From assembly GCA_025059075.1 (NCBI GenBank), contig JANXDZ010000001.1, positions 1-64,000 of the forward strand: a stretch of DNA of 64,000 nt. Reading direction: 5' to 3'. Under the pieces are notes generated by a model. The model was not told where the DNA came from and made no database searches. It saw nothing but the letters and a program-made list of their open reading frames with translations. This DNA is from Sulfolobales archaeon (GTDB lineage Archaea > Thermoproteota > Thermoprotei_A > Sulfolobales > Desulfurococcaceae). Shown here piece by piece: positions 17,379 through 25,970 of this stretch. How positions within the stretch are numbered: position 1 is the first letter of the stretch; every line of letters starts with the position of its first letter. Made by a program: the position numbers and the translations under genes.

Positions 17379-18461
17379 ATGAACGTTGTTGGACTCGACA
17401 TTGGTGGAGCGAACATTAAGGCTGTAAAGATCTCTTTTAAGGATGGTGAAGTAGTTCTAGAGAAAGTGCTTAGGACATACTTCCCAGTGTGGATTCATGG
17501 AGGAAGATCTATTGGCGGAAAGCTAGTGGAGCTTAAGCACGCATTAGACTTAGAGCCCAGTGAGTATTACGTTGGAGCATGCATGACTGCTGAGCTCAGT
17601 GATGCATTTAGAGTTAAGAGTGAGGGAGTTAGAGTAATTGTAGAAAGTGTAGAGGAAGCATTCCACGACTCTTTATTAAACTTCTACGTAACTACTGAAA
17701 TGAGCCTTGTAGATAGCCGTAGAGCGATCTCCAATTACTTAAAGGTTGCTGCAGCTAATTGGGCTGCAACAGCTTGGCTACTGGAGAAGCAAATGCCCTC
17801 ACGAGGAATTATAAATGCTATACTCATAGATGTAGGTAGCACTACAACTACTATAATTCCCTTAGTAAATGGAAAAACAGTAGTACGTGGATACACTGAT
17901 CCAGAGAAGTTGACTTACGGCGAACTAGTTTACACAGGCGTACTGAGAGGGAACGTTGCAACAATTGTAGACAAAGTACCGTATAAGGGTTTCTTAACTA
18001 GAGTCTCCTCAGAGAGATTTGCTTTAACTGGAGACGTACACTTAGTGCTTGGATACATCGATAGCAGTAGCTATACAACTGAGACAGCTGATGGAAGAGG
18101 TGTATCGATGAGAGAAGCAGTTGAAAGATTGTCTAGAGTTCCATGCGCTGACGTAGATATGATGAGCGTGCGTGAAGTAGTTGAAGTAGCTCGATACATT
18201 TATGAAGCACAAGTATTTAAAGTATTTGAAGCACTAATGCAAGTGAGAACGTGGATTGCATCAATGAACGTAGACTTAAATGACTTCACTGTAATAACTG
18301 CTGGAATAGGCAAGCATTTAGCTATTGAAGCAGCTGAGAGAGCGGGCTTCAATAAGTTCATTGAGGTAGATAAGTTAGTTGGCTCACAAGTTTCAAGCGT
18401 GCTGCCCGCTTATGCCTCAGCATTAATGGCTTTAGACAAGGCTTTAAGAGGGGCTTACTGA
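17379..18461 (+). CDS. mfnF: Methanofuran biosynthesis protein MfnF
   Basis: A 360-residue ASKHA-fold protein related to hydantoinase/oxoprolinase, beginning NVVGLDIGGANIKAVKI with an ATP phosphate-loop and a second AILIDVGSTTTTIIPLV. In methanogens MfnF joins the phosphorylated aminomethylfuran made by MfnE to gamma-glutamyltyramine, building the core of methanofuran. MfnE follows immediately (stop and TTG start separated by one base), and MfnB is convergent after it, which supports the assignment. The ATG has GGAGGA about 6 bases upstream. Confidence 0.9.
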   Translation: MNVVGLDIGGANIKAVKISFKDGEVVLEKVLRTYFPVWIHGGRSIGGKLVELKHALDLEPSEYYVGACMTAELSDAFRVKSEGVRVIVESVEEAFHDSLLNFYVTTEMSLVDSRRAISNYLKVAAANWAATAWLLEKQMPSRGIINAILIDVGSTTTTIIPLVNGKTVVRGYTDPEKLTYGELVYTGVLRGNVATIVDKVPYKGFLTRVSSERFALTGDVHLVLGYIDSSSYTTETADGRGVSMREAVERLSRVPCADVDMMSVREVVEVARYIYEAQVFKVFEALMQVRTWIASMNVDLNDFTVITAGIGKHLAIEAAERAGFNKFIEVDKLVGSQVSSVLPAYASALMALDKALRGAY

Positions 18462-18462
18462 A

Positions 18463-19113
18463 TTGAAGAGGGTTGTTGTAAAAGTTAGCGGCAATCTAAT
18501 AACACACCTTGATGAAGCGAGGGAGCTGTTGAGTAAAGTATACTCATACGTTAGAGAACACTTAATTGTATTAGTACCTGGTGGAAGTGTATTTGCAGAT
18601 TTTGTTAGAAGCCTTCAAGGTAGCTTAGGGTTTAGTGATGAAGTAGCCCACTGGATGGCTATAAAATCCATGGAAATCTACGGAATCTACCTCAGTAGCT
18701 TACATAAGTCCTTAAAGCCTGTGGAGTATGTAGATGAAGCTTATGAAGCCTTCCATGAAGGCAGAGTTCCACTATTAATGCCTTATAGAGTTCTGAGAGA
18801 GTTAAATAAGTTGCCTAAGACGTGGTCTGTGACGAGTGACTCCATAGCTATATACGTAGGGCACCTCATAGAGGCCGACATAGTTGCATTAAGCAAAGTA
18901 GTGGATGGATTAAGGGGGCCTGATGGTCGTTTAATTAAATTATTGAAGGCAAGTGAGGTTCCTCGAGGCCAGAGTGTAATAGATGAATATGCTGCTCACT
19001 TAGCTAAGGAATACTGCTTAAAAGTAGCTGTATTCAACGGGCTTAAGCCATGGGTCCTCGACGACATACTTTACTCTAGAGAGGGGCTTTATACACTCAT
19101 CCTCCCTGAGTAA
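18463..19113 (+). CDS. mfnE: [5-(aminomethyl)furan-3-yl]methyl phosphate kinase MfnE
   Basis: A 216-residue amino-acid-kinase-fold protein. It starts RVVVKVSGNLI (the AAK phosphate-binding strand and glycine loop), followed by LIVLVPGGSVFADFVR and a later TSDSIAIYVGHLIEADIVALSKVVDG nucleotide-binding region. MfnE adds a second phosphate to the aminomethylfuran phosphate. Linked one base after mfnF, which uses its product. TTG start. Its 3' end overlaps the convergent mfnB by 25 bases. Confidence 0.88.
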   Translation: MKRVVVKVSGNLITHLDEARELLSKVYSYVREHLIVLVPGGSVFADFVRSLQGSLGFSDEVAHWMAIKSMEIYGIYLSSLHKSLKPVEYVDEAYEAFHEGRVPLLMPYRVLRELNKLPKTWSVTSDSIAIYVGHLIEADIVALSKVVDGLRGPDGRLIKLLKASEVPRGQSVIDEYAAHLAKEYCLKVAVFNGLKPWVLDDILYSREGLYTLILPE

Positions 19114-19811
19114 GTAAGCAGTATGTTCTTTAATTCAGCCACTAGTTCTCTAGAAACTCTACTTACTCTACCCCCCTTGCATGCAGCTCCCCTTATGCCT
19201 ATAACGTCAAAGCCTAACTTAATGCAGTCAGGTATATGCTCTCTTCCCAAGCCTCCAGCTATTGCTTTTAGTAAGTTGAGCTTTCCTGCTTCTTCAACGA
19301 ACTCCTCTAGGTAGCTTCTTGAGAGGAAGTTGAATGTATTCTTTCCATCCTTTATTAGTGTATCAATCATGACTCCATGGGCTTTCACTTCTTTCGCTAA
19401 CCTAATTACTTCAAGAGGTTCAATACACCCAGACCTAGAGTAATCAGCGTATCCAGCGAGAACTAGCTTAGGCTTACTTACGTAATTCACTTGCTTAGAG
19501 ACTTCTGAAGCTATCAATAGGCATTTACTTACATCGCCTGAAGCCAAGCCAGCCTTTACATAGTTTACTCCAGTTAATGCAGCTGCATAAGCTATGTACT
19601 TTAATGAATTACTATATTCGCTTAAGTCCCCTATAGCTACGCTGACTTCTCTTAATCCACTAACACTCAACACTACTTCTCTAACTACATCTAGATCCGG
19701 TAGTCCTAAGCTCCCCTTAGATGGATCCTTAACATCAATTACATCTGCTCCTCCATAGAGAGCATCACTTAATTCATCTAAATGCCATACAGTTATGAGT
19801 AGCTTAACCAC
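19089..19811 (-). CDS. mfnB: (5-formylfuran-3-yl)methyl phosphate synthase MfnB
   Basis: A 240-residue TIM barrel that condenses two glyceraldehyde 3-phosphate molecules to form the furan ring of methanofuran. The catalytic pattern IDVKDPSKGSLG with Lys28 and the second conserved Lys at 86 (NYVKAGL) are in place, and the C-terminal phosphate-binding IRGAACKGGR is present. Length matches the family. It is convergent with mfnE and divergent from the MobA-like gene, between two other genes of C1 cofactor synthesis. Confidence 0.9.
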   Translation of the reverse strand: MVKLLITVWHLDELSDALYGGADVIDVKDPSKGSLGLPDLDVVREVVLSVSGLREVSVAIGDLSEYSNSLKYIAYAAALTGVNYVKAGLASGDVSKCLLIASEVSKQVNYVSKPKLVLAGYADYSRSGCIEPLEVIRLAKEVKAHGVMIDTLIKDGKNTFNFLSRSYLEEFVEEAGKLNLLKAIAGGLGREHIPDCIKLGFDVIGIRGAACKGGRVSRVSRELVAELKNILLTYSGRMSV

Positions 19812-19888
19812 TGCAATACACCGCTAAAAATGTATTTTAGCAAGGTTAAATACCATATTTAGCTACAGAGCGGCAGTGGGTTGAGTTA

Positions 19889-20551
19889 GTGATTATTGAT
19901 GCAAGCTTAGTTATTTTAGCAGGCGGAAGGGGGGATAGGCTTAAGGCATATAAGCCCCTTCTAAAAGTTAAAGGGAAGTACTTAATAGAGCTCGTACTTA
20001 AAAACCTAGCTTCATTCTTTAAAGAAGTCGTAATAGTTGTTAGAGAAGAGTGGCAGAGGAATCTACTGGCAGAAAGCATTAAAACGATCTATAGAGATCT
20101 CAATATATCTTACGCCATAGACGTCCCCTTAATAGAAGGCCCACTAGCAGCTATGTACACTGGGGCATTAGAGTCAAGAGAGTTAAAGATAGCAGTAGCG
20201 CCTTCAGATACGCCATTCATTACTCACAGAGTATTCTTAAAGATGAACATAGTTCTAAGCAAAGGATATGAAGCAGTAGTACCGATGTGGCCGGAGGGAT
20301 ACGTTGAACCGACAATTGCAATGTATTTAAGAGAACCTCTACTAAAAGCTATAGACAGATCTATTTCAATGGGGGGGAGAAGCGCTCACTCAATACTAAG
20401 GTACTTAAACGTAGCTTATGTAAATACTTATGATCTCTCGCAAAACCCTGTAAAGGAGTTCTTAAATGTAAATACTTACAAAGATCTAGCTTTAGCTGAG
20501 GATCTAGTTGGAAAGGAGGGCTTAAACAGTTCTGAAGTAAGAGATACGTAA
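19889..20551 (+). CDS. MobA-like nucleotidyltransferase
   Basis: A 220-residue NTP-transferase with the MobA signature LVILAGGRGDRLKAYKPLL at the N-terminus, a KEVVIVV strand and the metal-binding PSDTPFI. MobA attaches GMP to molybdopterin to make the dinucleotide used by Fwd/Fmd, encoded later in the window, so a molybdopterin guanylyltransferase role is reasonable. The family also includes CofC-like and other NTP transferases; a separate, better CofC candidate is at 42936. GTG start. Divergent from mfnB, with its own AT-rich promoter region. Confidence 0.8.
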   Translation: MIIDASLVILAGGRGDRLKAYKPLLKVKGKYLIELVLKNLASFFKEVVIVVREEWQRNLLAESIKTIYRDLNISYAIDVPLIEGPLAAMYTGALESRELKIAVAPSDTPFITHRVFLKMNIVLSKGYEAVVPMWPEGYVEPTIAMYLREPLLKAIDRSISMGGRSAHSILRYLNVAYVNTYDLSQNPVKEFLNVNTYKDLALAEDLVGKEGLNSSEVRDT

Positions 20552-20553
20552 TT

Positions 20554-21630
20554 TCACTGGCTAAACCACTTTAATGGCTTTAAGTAATCTCTCCCCCCAG
20601 CTTCAAAAGTACCTATAGTTACTTGGCAAAATTCTTCTCCAGTCACACGATCTTCTACTTCCTCAAGCTTACCTCTAGCAATAACTTCATCCCCTGGCTC
20701 TGCTAAGTCTATGTATAAGCCCTCATAGCTTACAATCTTTATCAAAGGCTTCGTAGGCTTAGTTCCCTCAATTACTTTAGCGTTTTCAACTAGGTATGTA
20801 GCTGGCATAAATATTGAGTCAGAGGAGTCAATTACTCTAGCTCTTACTTCAACTACTCCAAGCGGCTTATGGACTTTCTGCTCCCACTCTTCACTAACTT
20901 CATGCTCTAGCTTAACTGGGTGTACTGAGAACTGCCTATTTTTATACAAACCTCTATTCCACTTATACTTGCTGTAGAGTAGCATGGCTTCACGGAGAGT
21001 TAATGAATGGATCTTAATTATGTCACTTGCCCAAGCTTCAAGAACATCCCCCTTTGGGAGAGAGAATCCTGAATTCTCATCACTGTAGAGCTTCTTTAAT
21101 GCTTCTCTAAGCTTAAGTGAACTAGTTCTTCCATAAACTATTACGTCTATATCTGAGTAAGCTAAGTTATGTATTTTTAAGAGTAGTGAGCCAGTTATAC
21201 CGAAGTTACTTAAGCTTACTCTTGCTTCACTAGATAGCTTAGATACAAGTTCTTTAGCTAGCTCTTCCAATGGATCTGTGGGCTCTGCAAATATCTCCAT
21301 AAGCCTTTCCTCAGGTCTATAGTGGTGCTTCACTCTATCTCTTGGAACTTCAATCATTTCAATAGACTTATATCTATCGAAGACTACGTAGCTTGAGTAA
21401 TGCTCTTTTAAAAACTCCATAGTTTTCCCAACCCCCATAGCACTATAGTACGGCAGTATTCTACCATACATTACTCCATGCCTAGACCACTTGACTCTTA
21501 TTGTAGACTTCAATTGAGGCACGTACTTGAGGTAGGCTATCACTCTATCCCTAGGATGGATATTGCCTATAACGCAGAAGAAGAGGCCCTCTATTGACTC
21601 AATGAAGTCTCTATCCCTAAACCCCCTCAT
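20554..21630 (-). CDS. Archaeal predicted nucleotidyltransferase (COG1665-like)
   Basis: A 358-residue archaeal protein. The N-terminal half carries a nucleic-acid-handling region (RDRVIAYLKYVPQ, VKWSRHGVMYGRILPYYS), and the middle a nucleotidyltransferase-like motif, FGITGSLLLKIHNLAYSDID followed by VIVYG, in which Gly-Ser and Asp-X-Asp-like residues match the pol-beta fold. The C-terminal third (about 260-355) is a beta domain. Such proteins are widespread in archaea but their target is unknown. AGGTG 6 bases before the ATG at 21630 favours it over the GTG at 21639. It ends 2 bases from the stop of the MobA-like gene. Confidence 0.75.
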   Translation of the reverse strand: MRGFRDRDFIESIEGLFFCVIGNIHPRDRVIAYLKYVPQLKSTIRVKWSRHGVMYGRILPYYSAMGVGKTMEFLKEHYSSYVVFDRYKSIEMIEVPRDRVKHHYRPEERLMEIFAEPTDPLEELAKELVSKLSSEARVSLSNFGITGSLLLKIHNLAYSDIDVIVYGRTSSLKLREALKKLYSDENSGFSLPKGDVLEAWASDIIKIHSLTLREAMLLYSKYKWNRGLYKNRQFSVHPVKLEHEVSEEWEQKVHKPLGVVEVRARVIDSSDSIFMPATYLVENAKVIEGTKPTKPLIKIVSYEGLYIDLAEPGDEVIARGKLEEVEDRVTGEEFCQVTIGTFEAGGRDYLKPLKWFSQ

Positions 21631-21735
21631 AACATACACCTATTGGAATATTTCAAGATCCACTCTGCCTCCATAGATACTTTCACACTCCGTCATTTAA
21701 ACTTAATTCAAATCAAGGGGGATGTATGGGAGTTG

Positions 21736-21981
21736 TTAAGAGATCTTTTCAAGAATTATTGAGTAGGAGTTACTTGAGTAATCCTCAACATGTAGCATTA
21801 AGTGGTGTTTTTCAGCAAGAGCCTTTAATGTCTTAAGAGGAAGTGTGAGTGGATCTCCAAGTACTCTTAGAGCCTCCCCACTCCTCAGCTTACTTACTTC
21901 CTTCCTTAGCTTTACAAATGGATAAGCTATGCACTCATCAGATCCCTTTCTTAAATCTATGGTGGATACTACTTTTTTCAC
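21736..21981 (-). CDS. TusA-like sulfur carrier protein
   Basis: A protein of about 81 residues with the TusA/SirA fold pattern: VSTIDLRKGSDECIAYPFVK followed by LRKEVSKLRSGEALRVLGD and a C-terminal sheet. The active-site Cys is kept but the loop (ECIAYPF) is one residue longer than the usual Cys-Pro-X-Pro. TusA-like proteins carry persulfide sulfur for tRNA thiolation, molybdopterin or Fe-S chemistry. AGGTGA four bases before GTG 21981 supports this start over ATG codons at 22008 and 22005. The exact pathway is unknown. Confidence 0.6.
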   Translation of the reverse strand: MKKVVSTIDLRKGSDECIAYPFVKLRKEVSKLRSGEALRVLGDPLTLPLKTLKALAEKHHLMLHVEDYSSNSYSIILEKIS

Positions 21982-22114
21982 TATATCACCTAAGCTTGCC
22001 AGCATCAATGCATATAGGCATATATGCTATAGCCTGCCTTAAGCTTTCATGAGTCCTCCAATCATTATAACGCTTAATTAGCCTCAGACCCTATCTCCCA
22101 GATCGGTGTAATAC

Positions 22115-22948
22115 TTGGACTACTGCATTGAAGTTGAAGACTTAGTTGTTGAAGCAGAAGGCCAGAGAATTATTGACAGTGTTTCATTCAAAGTAAAGTG
22201 TGGAGAATACGTTGTAGTAACAGGGCCAAGTGGAGGAGGGAAGTCTGTTCTCCTAAGAACGATCTCTGGAGGCGCTGGCTACTTAAGTGGCTTAAGCATT
22301 AAAGGCCGTGTATACGTTAATGGAGTTAATGTTTTAGAAGGAGGCGTAAAAAGTGTTGCAGGCACTATTGGAGTAGTTCTACAGAACCCAGTTAACCAAG
22401 TATTTAACTTAACTGTAGAAGAAGAAGTAGCGTTCCCTCTAGAGAACATGGGTTTAGATCCATTGGCTATAGAGGAAAGAGTTAAGTGGTCTTTAAGCCT
22501 CCTGGGAGTAGAAGACCTTAGAAAGAAGCTTGTATCAGAGCTCTCAATGGGCCAACTGCAGAGAGTAGTAGTAGCTTCAATAATAGCCATGAAGCCAAAG
22601 ATCATGCTCTTAGACGAGCCATGCTCTCACATAGATCCAGCTTCAAAGAAGGACTTCTACGCCGCTCTCAAAGATCTTTGGAAAGCCCTCGACTTAACCA
22701 TAGTTGTAGTAGAACACGAGCTAAGCCACGTACTTGGCTATGCAACGAAAATGCTATTGTTAAACAAGCGCTTAATAGCGTATGGAGATCCCATAGAGAT
22801 TCTAAGTAGAGTCAATGTAGAGGAGTATGGAGTAAAAGAACCACCTCACATAAAGTACTGTAGGTTGCTTAAATCAAAGCTAAGGCCTATTAGCGAGAGC
22901 GAAGTAGTTGAGTGTCTAAAGGAAGTCTTCTGTAAAACTTCTAAGTAG
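22115..22948 (+). CDS. ECF transporter ATP-binding protein
   Basis: A 277-residue ABC ATPase of the EcfA type. Walker A is VTGPSGGGKSVLL, the Q-loop is VLQNPVNQVF (typical of ECF ATPases), the signature is LSMGQLQR and Walker B is IMLLDEPCSHIDP with the His of the switch in VVEHEL. The C-terminal extension is typical of EcfA. It is alone on the plus strand, about 460 bases from a convergent module with EcfT, another EcfA, pantoate kinase and an S component, so it is likely the second ATPase of that transporter. TTG start behind GGTG. Confidence 0.88.
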   Translation: MDYCIEVEDLVVEAEGQRIIDSVSFKVKCGEYVVVTGPSGGGKSVLLRTISGGAGYLSGLSIKGRVYVNGVNVLEGGVKSVAGTIGVVLQNPVNQVFNLTVEEEVAFPLENMGLDPLAIEERVKWSLSLLGVEDLRKKLVSELSMGQLQRVVVASIIAMKPKIMLLDEPCSHIDPASKKDFYAALKDLWKALDLTIVVVEHELSHVLGYATKMLLLNKRLIAYGDPIEILSRVNVEEYGVKEPPHIKYCRLLKSKLRPISESEVVECLKEVFCKTSK

Positions 22949-23407
22949 AGCATTGCAGCCCCCATAGATCAAGAGTTACTTAAGAGCACTGGTAATCCAT
23001 AGGTGTAGAAGTTACTTAAGTAAATGACGCTAGGGGAAGAAGCCCGCTATTTCTAGGAAGTACATAATGGCTTAAAGCAATCGAAGGCAGGGCATTCACT
23101 AATACAAGTACCTTATCCTAAGAAGGATCTCTTCCTCCTCCACAATGAAGGAAGACTGGCTCTCAGTGCACAACTATGTTATGCAACTACAACTATTCTT
23201 CAATGATCAATTGATCATTGAGGAAGCGCTTTCCCCAACTCTTTTTAATTAAAATTAATGAAGTAATTACGTAAAAAGCCTAAGAATCTGGGAGAAACGG
23301 TTAACAACTAAACTCATAAAGAAGCCGAAGTTCTCCACAGCTTTACTCCTCTTGGAGCTATACATTAGCTCTTAGAAGGCGTTGGAAATGTTAATTAAAA
23401 GCCTGAA
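22949..23407. other. Convergent intergenic region without a recognised gene
   Basis: About 460 bases between two genes that converge. I find no convincing open frame. It contains a perfect palindrome (annotated separately) and AT-rich tracts around 23240-23280. An uncharacterised RNA is possible but I see no known RNA family. Confidence 0.5.
23200..23221. repeat. Perfect 22-bp palindrome
   Basis: The half-site TCAATGATCAA and its exact complement meet with no spacer at 23210/23211. It lies between convergent genes, so it is not an ordinary promoter operator. A dimer binding site or DNA cruciform is possible. An AT-rich stretch including CTCTTTTTAATTAAAATT follows about 20 bases on. Confidence 0.6.
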
Positions 23408-24127
23408 TTATTTAACTAAGTTAAGAGCTAAGTGAGGACCTATGACTACTAGCGGTATTAGGGCTATGACTACAATATCCATTAAATTAACTTTTTCAAC
23501 AAATGCATAGCTTCTATGCTTGCTTAACCCAAAACCCTTTACTTCAAGCACTATTGACATGTCGTTTAATCTATCAGTTGATGCAACTATCAATGGTATG
23601 AATAATGAGAGAGTATTCCTAATTCTCATAAGTGTACTACCGGAATCTATCCTTAAGCCCCTGATTGCTTGAACGTCATATATTTCTTGGAAGTCGCTCA
23701 TTAATATAGACATGTATCTAATTGCTAGGACTAGGATATACGTATACTTGTAAGGCACTCTAAGCTTACTCAACATTCTTACTATTGACTGAGGTCTTGT
23801 TGTTGAAAAAAGCACTGCGAAGGAGAGCATTAATTTAAGGAGTTTTATAGATCCAATAATTACTCCTTGAGTAAAGCTAGCCTCTAGAATAATTCTTGGT
23901 GAATGAGTTGAGAGAACTCCATAGAGCAATGTGAATAGAGCTAACACTAGTATAATTGTGAGAGCTGAACGCATTATCCTTAAGAACTTAGCGAACTCCA
24001 TTCCCACGGCACTTAAGGAGGCAACAAACGTTAGGAATGCAATTAAACAAACTAGTGGACAAATAGATGCAACAATTATGGATGCTATAACAATAACTAC
24101 TTTAGTGACTGGATGAAGTCTATACAT
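23408..24127 (-). CDS. ECF transporter transmembrane protein EcfT
   Basis: A 239-residue membrane protein with about five hydrophobic helices and the EcfT coupling motifs in the cytoplasmic helices: YKYTYILVLAIRYMSILMSD followed by AIRGLRI, and a later MSIVLEVKGFGL. These contact the EcfA ATPases. Last gene of a minus-strand run S component, pantoate kinase, EcfA, EcfT. Confidence 0.85.
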   Translation of the reverse strand: MYRLHPVTKVVIVIASIIVASICPLVCLIAFLTFVASLSAVGMEFAKFLRIMRSALTIILVLALFTLLYGVLSTHSPRIILEASFTQGVIIGSIKLLKLMLSFAVLFSTTRPQSIVRMLSKLRVPYKYTYILVLAIRYMSILMSDFQEIYDVQAIRGLRIDSGSTLMRIRNTLSLFIPLIVASTDRLNDMSIVLEVKGFGLSKHRSYAFVEKVNLMDIVVIALIPLVVIGPHLALNLVK

Positions 24128-24186
24128 TAATTTACTACTGCTTCTGGACGTAAAGAATTCACTAAAGTCTCTAGCGAGAACTTTAA

Positions 24187-25065
24187 TTAACTGCAGATCA
24201 GTTCACCAATAACATCCTTCCTTAAGACAGTCCTTTCAATTAATTCTTCAACAGAGGGTTCACGGCCTTCAGCACCTATGCCCAACAATTCATTTAGATA
24301 TGTACTTAAAGCTATAGCAGCCGGCGGTAGGAGTTTATTTGAGAGCAGTAAGTGAGCTCTACTTAAAAGATCTCTTATGTAGCCATTAAACGACAGCCTC
24401 CCATTATTAAGTAAGATCACTTTAGCCTCGGGGAACAGCGTCAATAGATCGATGTCGTGTGATGACATAACTACTGTACGCCCCCTCCTCAACACTGCTT
24501 TTTGAACTATGTTAACGTAGTCGACTTTATTTAAGTAGTCGAGTCCTGCTGTAGGTTCATCAAGCAGCACTATGCTTGGATCATGTGTTACTGCAGCTGC
24601 TATAGATACTCTACGAGCCTCTCCTTCACTAAGTGAGTGTGGAGATCGTTGAAGCAAGTGAGCTATGTTAAGCCATGTAGATACTTCCAGTACTCTAGCC
24701 TCATACTCCTCTTTACTTAAGCCAATGTTTCTAGCTACATAAGCTATTTCATTAAATACAGTGTTGTTGAAGAAAGCCATCCACGGGTTCTGCGGCACGT
24801 AACCTACGTACTTAGCTACTTCTGAAAGCTTTACTCGCTTAGTATTGATACCGCATAAGTATACATCGCCGCTTGAGGGTTTTAGTATTCCAGCCATTAA
24901 TTTAAGGACTGTAGTTTTACCAGATCCATTTGGGCCCATTATTAAAGCGAGCTCTCCACTACGTATAGTGAACGAGAGATCACTTAATGCAAATCCATTG
25001 CTATAGCTGAATGAAACGTCATTAAATACTATTGCATCCCCCGCCCTACATAGATCTCTAGGCAT
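24187..25065 (-). CDS. ECF transporter ATP-binding protein
   Basis: A 292-residue EcfA. Walker A MGPNGSGKTTVL, Q-loop YVPQNPWMAFFNN, signature LSEGEARR and Walker B IVLLDEPTAGLDY are all complete, and the switch is SSHDID. GGAGG 8 bases upstream makes ATG 25065 the probable start; the longest frame begins at 25092. Either way it overlaps the 3' end of the pantoate kinase gene (by 37 bases with ATG 25065), indicating translational coupling. With the plus-strand ATPase at 22115 it can make an A/A' pair. Confidence 0.88.
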   Translation of the reverse strand: MPRDLCRAGDAIVFNDVSFSYSNGFALSDLSFTIRSGELALIMGPNGSGKTTVLKLMAGILKPSSGDVYLCGINTKRVKLSEVAKYVGYVPQNPWMAFFNNTVFNEIAYVARNIGLSKEEYEARVLEVSTWLNIAHLLQRSPHSLSEGEARRVSIAAAVTHDPSIVLLDEPTAGLDYLNKVDYVNIVQKAVLRRGRTVVMSSHDIDLLTLFPEAKVILLNNGRLSFNGYIRDLLSRAHLLLSNKLLPPAAIALSTYLNELLGIGAEGREPSVEELIERTVLRKDVIGELICS

Positions 25066-25955
25066 TTCGCTGGCCTCCATGAGTAGATCCAACTTGGGGC
25101 AGTGCTCTTAACGTAATCAATGACTTGATCTAGGTACTCCTTTTCAACAAGCCCGTAGAGTCCTTCACCAATCATGTTCATTGAAGCCCCTATTACTCCA
25201 CGCAACTTATTGACTTCTAGAACTATATTCCTTAGCTTCCCTTGAAGAAGCCCTGTTTTAAGTGAGAACTCTAGGCAACTCTTCATGAAGTTCTCTGGGC
25301 ACGGATCTCTAACGATCTTCTTAAGAGTGCTTAATCCAATGCTCCTAACGCTAGATAATAAGTCGTGTTGAGAAAGTAGTTCAGCCTTACTAATAGGCTT
25401 GTAGAAAGCTGTAAAGGCAGTAATTGAGTTATCCAATAGTACGTGATCAACGTTAGTGTAGAAAGGCCCCCCAGGCCTTTTAACAATGACTATTCCATAG
25501 CCCTGATTCAATATCCCCACTACTGTTCCTAATCCAGTTTTACAGACTATATCAGCTTCATGAGCTACTTCAGCAATCCACTTCAAAGTCCTTCTAATCC
25601 CTAAAGCTTTAGCCAACGCTACTGCTATTGCTAAAGCTGATGCTGCGCTAGTACCATACCCTCCACCAATAGGTACTCTCACCAACTGTTTAACAATGAC
25701 TCTATAGGAGTCTACGCCAGCTTCTCTAAAAATCTTGGCAGTCACATAGTTTGCTATACAGCTCTCAACTCTACTTCCATTTATATAGTTCTCAACTAAT
25801 GTTTCTCTAGAAGCACTGCTTACTACGTTAAGCTCCACTAAGACTCCTTCATCTAGAACTAGTCCTCCTCCAATAGCGCCTGTAGTAGCTAGCTCATTAG
25901 TAATATGGGGTGCAAAGAACCCGGATAGACCTGCTGGCACTTTGACTAAATACAT
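25029..25955 (-). CDS. Pantoate kinase (GHMP family)
   Basis: A 308-residue GHMP kinase. The N-terminal VPAGLSGFFAPHIT is characteristic of archaeal pantoate kinase (PoK), which phosphorylates pantoate so that archaeal phosphopantothenate synthetase can make 4'-phosphopantothenate for CoA. The ATP loop IGGGYGTSAASALAIAVA is complete, and length is typical. It lies within an ECF transporter operon, between the S component and EcfA, with coding overlap. That position suggests that the transported vitamin or precursor may be linked to CoA synthesis. The phosphopantothenate synthetase gene is not in the window. Confidence 0.85.
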   Translation of the reverse strand: MYLVKVPAGLSGFFAPHITNELATTGAIGGGLVLDEGVLVELNVVSSASRETLVENYINGSRVESCIANYVTAKIFREAGVDSYRVIVKQLVRVPIGGGYGTSAASALAIAVALAKALGIRRTLKWIAEVAHEADIVCKTGLGTVVGILNQGYGIVIVKRPGGPFYTNVDHVLLDNSITAFTAFYKPISKAELLSQHDLLSSVRSIGLSTLKKIVRDPCPENFMKSCLEFSLKTGLLQGKLRNIVLEVNKLRGVIGASMNMIGEGLYGLVEKEYLDQVIDYVKSTAPSWIYSWRPAKCLEIYVGRGMQ

Positions 25956-25970
25956 GATCTATCGCCGCAG

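Noticed and set aside
19889-20551. MobA-like protein as CofC
   Set aside because: A better CofC is adjacent to cofD at 42936. The glycine-rich start with Lys-Pro-Leu fits molybdopterin or similar NTP transferases better.
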